Shown piece after piece: positions 56,190-64,000 of a DNA stretch of 64,000 nucleotides. Location of the stretch: positions 7,685,564-7,749,563 of the forward strand of contig NC_066833.1 of the NCBI RefSeq assembly GCF_001640805.2. Reading direction: 5' to 3'. The position numbers and the translations under genes are program-made. Under the pieces are notes generated by a model. The model was not told the DNA's origin and ran no database searches. It saw nothing but the letters and a program-made list of their open reading frames with translations. Source of the DNA: Lates calcarifer (taxonomy: Eukaryota > Chordata > Actinopteri > Centropomidae). The first letter of the stretch is position 1; every line of letters starts with the position of its first letter.

Positions 56190-57726
56190 CATGAGTAATC
56201 CATGTTAGGCTAAAGGCTTCTATGGTTCAAAAGCAAGTTAGCAAGTTAACACTACACTGCGAGATAACTAATGCAATGCATCAAACAAATTATTTCATTA
56301 CATTATCTTTACTGTACCTCTGTCTCTGTCACGTTTTTCCCCCTGTTCTTTTTTTCCTTCCTTGGGCACCAGAGAGTTTGGGTCGTTTTGACGCTCACTG
56401 GGGTCATGTCAGAAAACTCGACCATCTCCGCAGACAGCAGGTACAGTCTAATAAGCCGGAAGGTGGGTGGGGTGGGGGGAGACTTAGGAAAATTATTATT
56501 ATTATTAGTATTTAATAGACTTCACATGCAGTTTTTCCACATTAAGAAATAATCGTACTAACTAGTTTTATTATAAGAATAGTGAAAGTTACACATTTTT
56601 TTCTCCTTCCCCCATTTGTGGCGCCCCCTGGATGGACAGCACCCTTAGCATTTGCCTATACTGCATATGCCACTGCCAGCTCTGCAGTCTATGGTTAAAA
56701 CCGACTGACCGTGTCAGAGAGATAACTGAGCTATGACCAAGACGCCAATCTTATATCTGTTGTGTTTTTGCTCTATACATTTTATAGTGGCGGCCCGCCG
56801 CAGGGAAAGTTATTACCATAGCTGCAATATTATAAAGTTGCTATCTGGTTGAGGTGAGGCAAGAGAGAAATAGGAGAAAAAGAGAGAAAATGTTAGAATG
56901 AACTAGCTAACAATAAGTTTCTATTTTGTATTATCTATCAGGACAAATCCCACAGAGCAGCAGTATGACCGATGAAAAGTTACTGCAAAGAAGACAAGAG
57001 AACATAGTGCTACTTTTTGTTCTGTGAGAATTGTTCTATTATTTCATTGTTTGTTTTGTTAGAATAAATAAATTTTGGATTCATATATTTTCATTCTCAT
57101 CCCTGGATTAGTACATAGAGTAGCTCATATTCAAATGATCTGTTAAATGGTAATGCTCCATCACGTTTTACATGTATATAGTGAATCCTGAGCTGAAGCT
57201 TGACTTTCAAAATTATATCACAAATTAAATTGCAATATCTGTCAGAAAATTAAATTCGATATTTTCTCAAAATTGTTCAGCCCTAGGTGAAACTCCAGCT
57301 CATGTAGACTTGATGTACAAACATTGACATTGATATTCACACTATTGTACACCAGCAGGAGAGGCCACAGGTATCTCATTAGGACAGGACAACTTCACGC
57401 TGATCCACCTCTGGTCAGTCAACTTAGTGCTCATTTAAAACTATTATGGTGGGCAGAGAAGAAACATGTATATTAGTTGTTTCACTTAGTAAAATAAACA
57501 TTTTTGCGGCCCTCTCCATCATCAAAGCTTCCCATCCCTGATCTAGACAGATAAACAGTCATATAAGTAGTTTTTTATTTCTTGTAAATTTGAATAAAAG
57601 TCATAGCTACAGCAGTCTGAAATCACTACATTACGATACAGCAGTTAACACAAGACTTTAACCATATGATAATTGCAGAGGCTGTGTCATGCAGTGATCA
57701 GTGCCTCATAACTGTCTTCATCTCAG
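56190..57726. other. Intron with TE debris, no exon recognised
   Basis: A GAGAGTTTGGGTCGTTTTGA CGCTC stretch at about 56370 is open in two frames but unrecognised. From about 57180 to 57290 the text ends in GTTCAGCCCTAGG, resembling a hAT end. The tract ends with the acceptor of the next CNTNAP exon. Confidence 0.4.
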
Positions 57727-57970
57727 GGGCAACAGTATCCCAGCAGAGAGGCTTCCTAGGCTGCATCAGGACTGTCAATGACTGTCACTGGTGTGATATA
57801 TGACCTGGAGGAAAGGCAAAAGATAGTGCCAGGGGTGAGCTCTGGGTGTCCAGGTTACTGCAGTAGCTCTAACAACCTTTGCCACAACAGAGGGAGGTGT
57901 ATTGAGAACAGCAGGAGCTACACCTGCGACTGCTCACAGTCAGCCTATGGAGGACCCACCTATAAAGAAG
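57727..57970 (+). pseudogene. CNTNAP exon, LamG3 end and EGF2, with 10-bp duplication
   Basis: The acceptor CATCTCAG ends at 57726. It reads GATVSQQRGFLGCIRTVN (family 'GGQQGFLGCIRSLRMNG'). Then ACTGTCAATG is followed directly by ACTGTCACTG, a 10-bp tandem duplication that shifts frame. After it comes GVIYDLEERQKIVPGVSSG and the EGF domain CPGYC...LC...RC...TCDCSQSAYGGPTY. The sixth EGF cysteine is tyrosine (TAT for TGT) and the usual 'NGG' is NRG. The donor GTAACT begins at 57971. Confidence 0.93.
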
Positions 57971-58459
57971 GTAACTGACGGTCAACCTTTGATCAGTCTG
58001 ACTGATCAATTGATGTTGATAATACAACACAAATAAATGATATAAATAGCCATCTTCAAATAAAATCCACAACTTAAGTGTTGAAGACAGTGCTAACCAC
58101 TGCACCACTGTGCCGCCATGTAGGCCCAGCAGTGCTGAGTTTTTCAGTGGATGTGTCGCTGAATAAGGAGAATCTGAATTTGAAAACAGTCACCTAGCCT
58201 AACAGACCTATGCTAACATACTCAGAATGAGGTGTTAACATGCTGATGATTAGCAAATATTGCTTGTGAAGATTCTCAGACTGAGGTTTTTTTAGACGTT
58301 AGGTATCATGTTAACGTTGTTCATCATCTTGGTTTGACATGTTAGATTGCTAGCCTTTGCTAACTAACATTAAACACAAAGTACTGCTAAGGCTGCTGAA
58401 AATTAGTTCTGCAGGTATAAACCAATTAGGCTGCTACTGGAGAAATTAAAATTTTGACC

Positions 58460-59146
58460 TAAAGATTTGGTGTTGAAAACAAAACCCAAACTGAAAAAGG
58501 AAACATCGGCATTGAAATATTTGTATTGTAAAAAGTTGAATTAGCATTGAAACAAGTATTGGCATTGAAAAAATTTATACTGAAAAATAATACACACACA
58601 TTGTGCGCAGCTCGCAGCTTAAATAGATCAGGAAAAGGTCTGTTGATAGTTATTTGACATCATACCAGCAACATAAAAATGATACCTTTCAAATGTGGTT
58701 TTCAGGTGTGCCATGTCTTGCTTTCTCTCTCCCTATCTTTGTGTGTATGTCTCTGCCTAGATGCAGAGAGCACTTTACACTGCCCACCAGCGCTCCTTGC
58801 CCTTTCCCCCAGTCTCGTCCCTCTACTCCGAAACAGTGACACAGAATTGAAACCAAAAACCAATGCCATTGAAAAAGTACTGACAGTGTTAAAAAAAAAA
58901 ACTGTTACTGAAAGCAGACAGATTGGAAGAAAAAATCTGTAGACTGTCATTGAACACATCATATTACAAAAGATATTATCATAAAGTAAGATGACAATAT
59001 TGTGATGACTGTAATTTTTTGATGTCTGTGTTTTATTTTTCAGTAAAACTTTTTTGCAATCCAAATATTTCAATGTCAATGTTTCCTTTTTCAGTTTGGG
59101 TTTTGTTTTCAATGCCAAATCTTAATGTCACTGTTCTAGCTCCATA
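58460..59146. mobile_element. Foldback/TIR element, short relative of the 31252 element
   Basis: The left part GAAAACAAAACCCAAACTGA AAAAGGAAACATCGGCATTG is the inverse of the right part CAATGTTTCCTTTTTCAGTT TGGGTTTTGTTTTC. The right end CACTGTTCTAGCTCCATA equals the TIR at 31252 in reverse. The left outer 20 bp are worn. The centre (58700-58850) is unrelated GC-richer sequence. No transposase. Confidence 0.75.
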
Positions 59147-59539
59147 ATGATGGTACTGGATGAAAAGTCAGAGGATGACCAAAGTTGTTAGAATTAGAAT
59201 AGTTGTTTGGAATTTTAATAGTTGGATGGAATTTCTTGACCATCACTGTGGTCCATGGCAAGTTTTCTTGAAAACGAGGTAATTTACATTATATTTTGTT
59301 AGAACATTCATGAATCCTAGCAGTTTGCTAACCCTCTGACATTTCCTTTGGACCAAAATTTCCACTGTATGAGAAATCTAAATAACAATGTACTGGTCAC
59401 ATTGGTATAAATGTTCTGATCCCAGTCATGTTCTTCAGAGGACTAACTGTACACATTTTTATCACCCTATGACCTTTCCTCTGGTCTGTTTTAGCACCGC
59501 CAGCAGCTTTTCATGCTGTTTGTATGATTTCATGTGTAG
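59147..59539. other. Intron, no feature identified
   Basis: AT-rich. It ends with TTCATGTGTAG, the acceptor of the LamG4 exon. Confidence 0.4.
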
Positions 59540-59645
59540 GAAGTCTGCAGATTTGGTATCACCTGCAGACACACAGGAACCCGGACATGTTCTGTCCCAT
59601 CCTCAGCAGCCTGGCAGATGGACATCGATCTCGTGACAAGATCTG
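59540..59645 (+). pseudogene. CNTNAP exon, LamG4 (GSLQIWYHLQ), degraded end
   Basis: In phase from the acceptor it reads GSLQIWYHLQTHRNPDMF and LSSLADGH (family '[20 protein letters not shown]', 'NMANGQPHSVNITR'). After ADGH the text RSRDKIW departs, consistent with small deletions in the 'QLH.V.I.R' part. The donor GTGAGT follows at 59646. Confidence 0.82.
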
Positions 59646-60443
59646 GTGAGTGATGAGCTAATGTGCAAACACTCTGAGCCAGGTTCTACTGCTGGATGGA
59701 TTTTTACATTTATGTGTGTTATCAAGGCAACATTAGTCATTAATTAGTTAGTGTAATTAAATTATTCATTTAATTAAATACATAATGCATTGTCTTCACC
59801 AAAAAAAGTCTCATGATTATGTATATCTGTATCTCATAATCATGACGTACCTTTGTATCTCATTATTACAAGAGAAGATCTTAGAATCTTGAAATATGGT
59901 GTTATATATTATCATATATTATTACATATTCCGTGACTAATCTGAGTATGTTACCTGATTGGGAGGCTCAGCTGTATTGCAACTGCTAAAAGTTTTATCA
60001 TGCTTAATTGCATGTAGGCATGGGCCGGTTACCAGTTTCAAGGTATACCACAGTTTGAAAAAGTCAAAAGTCAAACCACTAATATTTTCTGTCATACTGT
60101 TCCTACAGTATCGCATCTACGGGAGCACCACCCATCATTCTAGGCCAAATTCAAGGCAATGCTGTTTCCGAAATGAAGGCATGCAACAGCTACAACAGTT
60201 AGCATGTCTAGCATTGGTGAAATAAATACTGTAGGCTTGGTACTGCGGCAGATAATAATTAGCTAGCTAACTAACCTTACTTCACGAAGTGGAGAAGAGC
60301 AAAAAAGTTAACATTTAATGCGATATTAGTACTTTTATTTTAGTACTATAATTAAATTTGGCTGATATCACGTCTTCACGTTTTCACTTATATACTTTGA
60401 TTCAAGTTTTCCACCATTGGGTATGTGTGTTCAAAATCACAAC

Positions 60444-60445
<2 letters not shown>
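59646..60445. other. No exon recognised; TE-like sequence from about 60010
   Basis: The remaining CNTNAP exons (end of LamG4, membrane helix, cytoplasmic tail) were not found. GGGCCGGTTACCAGTTTCAA GGTATACCACAGTTTGAAAA at 60020 resembles a fish DNA-transposon end. Confidence 0.4.

Positions 60446-60478
<33 letters not shown>
60446..60478. repeat. Poly-T tract, 33 bases
   Basis: An uninterrupted T run. On the minus strand it would be an A-tail, but no retroelement body was recognised upstream of it. Confidence 0.95.
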
Positions 60479-60479
<1 letters not shown>

Positions 60480-60911
60480 AAACAGCTGGCTGGCTCTCCG
60501 CTGTTTTTATGACTAGCACAAAGAGAGAGGGAGAGAAGAGAGCCTGTGTGTCGCGCCCTTTGTGCATCAACACTGAAATAACAGAATTGGACTGCATTTA
60601 TTTACATTTTTATTTAATTTTATTATTTTAACTTAACATACATGTTTACTAATGTTCCAGATATTCTGTGTTGTTTATAAATAAAATAGATTGTGTTGAA
60701 TGGAAATGGCTAATAAATGGCTATATAATTAATGTACTTACTGCAGCTCATGCTGCCTTGTTAACTAATAATCAACTTAACATTGATATTATAAGTAGCC
60801 TGGGTGCTGTGCCTACATGCTTTGGAGAGAAAGCTGTCCTAAATGTTCAACTCTATCACCCACCAACCGAGAACACATCACTGGATTCTTTGTCATTGGA
60901 CAGAATCCTTG

Positions 60912-61751
60912 TCAATTCAGAGTTTATCCAGTGATATGTTCATGGTTAGTGGGTGACAGAATTGAGCTTAAGGACTGAATGATCAGAGAGAGAAAATAGG
61001 CAAGCAGCACGGGTTGCAGTAACTACATTAATTATATAGCCATTTATTAGTCATTAATAATGAGAGTGGTAAATCAGTCTGGAAACTGGGCAACACCACT
61101 TTATCTGTGGGGCTATATCTCGCTAAACTGCTACAGCTGGTATGCAAAGAGAGAGAGAGAGAGACGCACGGGATAAACTGGCCTTCAGCAGTCATGCGCT
61201 GGGCGTCGGAAGCAGTCAAAAGCTAACTCACTTCTGAAGATGAAGGATAGTCTGACAGTTTCTGTGGACTGTTTTTAGCATTAAAAACTATAGTGTCACA
61301 TCCGCATCACACGTTACAAAGCTGTGTGCGAGCTACAACACGATAAACACACACAACCTGTCGGGCTTTCCCTCATCTTAAGATGAGGAACACCAACTGT
61401 TATATGTAGGTTATATTTATATTATGTCAATGAGTTAACAGAACATAATATGAAGGTCGGTTTCCCGTGCGCACGACCACTCTCTCTCTCTCCCCAGCTG
61501 CAGCAGTTTGGCGAGGTATTGACACACAGATGAAGTGTGAGAAGGCCAGTCTGTTGTAATGGCTCTCTGTATAGACTATAAACTCATCTTGTGCGCACAA
61601 ATGAATCAAAACGTAGCAACATCGTAAAACGTACCCTCATTGTATAGCCTATACACTAGTTTTCTCTCTCTATGATCATTCTGTCCGTCCTTATGCTCAA
61701 TTTTATCACCCACTGACCGTGAACACATCATTGGATAAACTCTGAATTCTG
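60912..61751. mobile_element. Non-autonomous element with about 90-bp terminal inverted repeats
   Basis: The left arm TCAATTCAGAGTTTATCC AGTGATATGTTCATGGTTAG TGGGTGACAG...GAGCTTAAGGACTGAATGATC is matched in reverse by the right arm ...GATCATTCTGTCCGTCCTTATGCTC... TATCACCCACTGACCGTGAACACATCATTGGATAAACTCTGAATTCTGA. A third, shorter arm at 60855-60890 forms a hairpin with the left arm. There is an (AG)n run at about 61148-61163. No transposase. Confidence 0.75.
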
Positions 61752-62179
61752 AAAAAGAAGAGCTATTGTCTCTACCCTTTCCATTTTGTGAAATGTTGTG
61801 TTTTCTGGAATGTTGTAGTGTTTTCTGACTTCTTGTTGTGCGTTGACTTTCAGGCCACCATAATTTATCCTATTAAGCCATCAAAATTTTCATATCCCAG
61901 CTAATTTATTAACACATTTAAAAGTCTGTCACTGACAGACTCCAGAAAATGCTATATCACATTCTAATGCAGACCTGGCATTGTACGGCCGTGGGCCACA
62001 TCCAGCCTCTTGGCTGTCCTTGACCGGCTCGTGTAAGGTCAATGGGAAATCAGTAATCAAACATGAATAAACGTATATCATGCACTTTTATTTGAAGGCG
62101 ATTGTTTTTAGTGTTTTTTTTTTTTTTTAATTAAGTACGTATGTCCGTTCATGGCGCGTATACAACACTGATACAGTGT
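61752..62179. other. TE debris, no gene
   Basis: GTACGGCCGTGGGCCACATC CAGCC at about 61984 resembles a hAT (Charlie/SPIN-like) end. T-run at about 62116-62128. No coding sequence. Confidence 0.45.
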
Positions 62180-63117
62180 ATTCATAAGGTATTTCAGATG
62201 CCATATCACATTTTGTTATGTTGTAGCCTTATGATAATTTTTTCCTCCCATTAATCTACACTCAAGTATCCAGAACCTTTACTATGATACCTGAAATTTA
62301 GCTCAGGTTCTTTCCATTTCTCTTGATCGTCTTAGAGATGTTTCTCCACCTTGACTGGAGTGCACCTGTGGCAAATTCAATTGATTGGACATGATTTCGA
62401 AAGGCACACCACTTGTCTATAAAAGGTCCCACAGCTTCACAGTTCCTTCAACCAAGCCATGAAGTTGAAGGAACTGTCTGCAGAGTTCAGAGACAGGATG
62501 GTGTCTGGCACAGATCTGGGTTAGATGATTATCAATGCTTTTGCATTGAATGTTCCCAAGAGTACAATGGCCTCCATAATTATTACATGGCAGAAATTTG
62601 GAACAACCAGAACTCTTCCTAGAGGTGGCCTAACTGACCAATCAGGAGAGAGGGGCCTTTGGTAAAAGAGATGACAAAGAACCTGACTGTCACTTTGGCT
62701 TAGCTCCAGAGGTCCTATGTGGAAATGGGAGAACCTTATAGAACAACCATCGCTGCATATATAGAAATATCCTTAAGGAAAACCTGGTCTAGATCAGGAC
62801 CTCGGGCCTCAGACTGGGCTGAAGGTTTACCTTCCAACAGGACAATGATTCTGAGCACACAGCCAAGACAACACAGGAGTGACTTGGGGTCAACTCTGTG
62901 ACTGGCCCATCTCTGGAAAGATGAAAATGGCTGTCTACTGACAGTCTCCATCCAACCTGACAGAGCTTGAGAGGATATGCAGAGAAAGAATGAAAATCCC
63001 AAATCCAGGTGTGCAGTGCCCCTCTCATCATACCAAAAAGACTCAAAACTGTAAATGCTGACAAAGATGCTTCAACTAAGTACTGTGTAAAGGGCCAGAA
63101 TGCTTATGTCAATGGGT
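62180..63117 (+). mobile_element. Tc1-like transposon, internally deleted
   Basis: It begins with TATTTCAGATGCCATATCAC ATTTTGTTATGTTGTAGCC and ends ...GCTTCAACTAAGTACTGTGT AAAGGGCCAGAATGCTTATG TC, standard outer sequences of a fish Tc1-like family. In between are pieces of its transposase: the N-terminal helix-turn-helix region (AAGTTGAAGGAACTGTCTGC AGAG; AGAACTCTTCCTAGAGGTGG), the WSRSGP/ASDWAEGLPSN-like scrap, and the C-terminus (CAACCTGACAGAGCTTGAGA GG). The central catalytic part is largely deleted and frames are broken. A terminal fragment of the same family is at 31010-31245. Confidence 0.85.
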
Positions 63118-64000
63118 ATGCCTTGTGGTCATCTAGATTATCCAGAACTTGTATGTTAAAGTCAAAGTGAAACTCACACAAAGAATAGAGTAGACAGTTA
63201 GGTAGAATAAAAAATATGTATGTGTATAAGTATATGTACACTAGATACACTGTGTTATCCCTCCAGTCACTATTGTTGCCGTCAACATGTTCACTCATTC
63301 TATGACCACACTGAACAAAGCTGAATAATTGCAAATACATATCAATACTAGACACCTTAAAGATTATACCAGTACCAAAAAATCATTGTTCTATCTTTAC
63401 GTTAACATACTTGGTTTCCTTCCATTCTTAAAGGCTTAAAGGCATTTAAATGAAAGTTAAGTGTTTGAGAGTTTGTATTATTCAAAATTTTGACGCCAAT
63501 ATTTTCACTTTTACTGCAAATAAATATCGGCTCCAAATATCGGTTATCGGCCTCCTTGACTACCAATAATCGGTATTGGTATCAGTCTATCTCTAATACA
63601 TATAGCCATAAGTTATAGCCACTTTGCCTTAGTTTATAATCATTTCTATTTTTGGTGACAGGGGTATGATGGCTCCTGATACCTGATCTAAACCACTACA
63701 GGATGCTTTACCAAGTTATGCATGTGAAATGCATTCAGTGGCTTTCACAGTATTCTGTGAGCCAAATACAATTTAAGCTGTATTGCTTTTGTTTCAGACT
63801 ACACTGCATATTTACTAAATCAAAACACTGATTTGTTTGTTAACATTATTTGTATCCAATAACAACGTATAGTGTTATACAATATTATTATAGTATTATG
63901 TAATAATATGAAAGGAGTCACTCATTGTGACAAAGTACACAGAATTAGAAATTTTGCTCTATAGTGAGCTTTATATTGAGCTTCAGCTCATTTGCTTGTC
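63118..64000. other. AT-rich end of the window, no gene seen
   Basis: Only a hAT-like scrap was noted at about 63525-63590 (ATATCGGTTATCGGCC...AATCGGTATTGGTATC). No exon of CNTNAP or any other gene was recognised. Confidence 0.5.

Larger units (their letters stand above)
36542..59645 (+). pseudogene. cntnap-like: Contactin-associated protein (CNTNAP/Caspr) fragment, decayed
   Basis: CNTNAP proteins are neuronal type I membrane proteins (F5/8C, LamG, LamG, EGF, fibrinogen-like, LamG, EGF, LamG, membrane helix) that organise axon domains with contactins. Six exons follow that order: LamG1 (36542-36726), LamG2 start (37811-38085), fibrinogen-like (42051-42252), LamG3 (55147-55375), LamG3 end plus EGF2 (57727-57970) and LamG4 (59540-59645). 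Missing: everything upstream of mid-LamG1, the exon after LamG1, LamG2 end, EGF1, the rest of the fibrinogen-like part, early LamG3, early LamG4, and the membrane/cytoplasmic exons. Damage: single-base frameshifts in the second, third and fourth pieces, two in-frame TAA in the fourth, a 10-bp tandem duplication and loss of the sixth EGF cysteine in the fifth, and a degraded end in the sixth. Introns hold BEL/Pao, hAT, LINE and a SAM/C2H2 cassette. The paralogue cannot be assigned. Confidence 0.9.

Noticed and set aside
56222..56552. Two overlapping frames with APESLGRFDAHWGHVRKL
   Set aside because: No known domain, and neither frame is preferred; probably chance or TE-derived.
58702..59118. 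138-residue minus-strand frame
   Set aside because: It lies in the foldback element and translates its inverted arms (MALKTKPKLKKETL, like the frames in the 31252 element); not a gene.
60668..60934. 88-residue frame after the poly-T tract
   Set aside because: No recognisable motif, and it runs into the inverted arm of the 60912 element.
63104..63355. 83-residue minus-strand frame at the window end
   Set aside because: AT-rich low-complexity translation beyond the Tc1 end, no motif or splice context.

Overview
The window is eukaryotic nuclear DNA from a fish, most likely a ray-finned (teleost) species. The grounds are spliced exon fragments of two vertebrate genes (an SLC37A1/A2-type sugar-phosphate exchanger and a contactin-associated protein, CNTNAP/Caspr), GT/AG exon borders, microsatellites, and a dense load of TE families typical of teleosts: L2/Rex-like LINEs, tRNA-derived SINEs ending in a 'GCGCTATATAAGT' type tail, Tc1-like, hAT, BEL/Pao, and a SAM-domain/C2H2 multicopy cassette. 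No bacterial or viral operon is present and no complete, clearly functional protein-coding gene was found.

Layout. (1) 1-21060: a head-to-tail AT-rich satellite array, monomer about 276 bp, roughly 76 copies, with partial higher-order periodicity of 3-5 monomers (mostly 4, about 1104 bp). The last kilobase is diverged, as expected at an array edge. (2) 21062-23450: LINE tails, and two inverted, diverged, short-form (about 185 bp) relatives of the satellite monomer. (3) 24187-34823: scattered + strand exons of an SLC37A1/A2-like gene. The N-terminal exons are missing and the rest carry a likely nonsense codon, frameshifts and conserved-site changes; introns hold SINEs, LINE tails, a Tc1 fragment and a 2 kb terminal-inverted-repeat (TIR) element. 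(4) 36542-59645: scattered + strand exons of a CNTNAP-family gene starting mid-LamG1. It is also 5'-truncated, with frameshifts, a 10-bp tandem duplication, two in-frame stops and a lost EGF cysteine. (5) Inside the CNTNAP region: a BEL/Pao retroelement remnant (40330-41560), two hAT copies (43967-45137; 55415-56181 with 8-bp target duplications), a minus-strand two-gene transposon-like cassette (about 45147-50110) and a LINE endonuclease segment (53868-55120) ending just before a CNTNAP exon. (6) 59646-64000: TIR elements, a poly-T tract and a deleted Tc1-like transposon.

Interpretation (inference): long satellite, truncated and decaying gene fragments of unrelated families set side by side, and nested transposons together look like a pericentromeric or other low-recombination segment, possibly a degenerating sex-chromosome region. 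Many frameshifts here are single-base and often in homopolymers, and part of the array is indel-noisy, so some apparent gene damage may be long-read consensus error. The in-frame stops, the missing cysteine, the 10-bp duplication and the missing exons are harder to explain that way.
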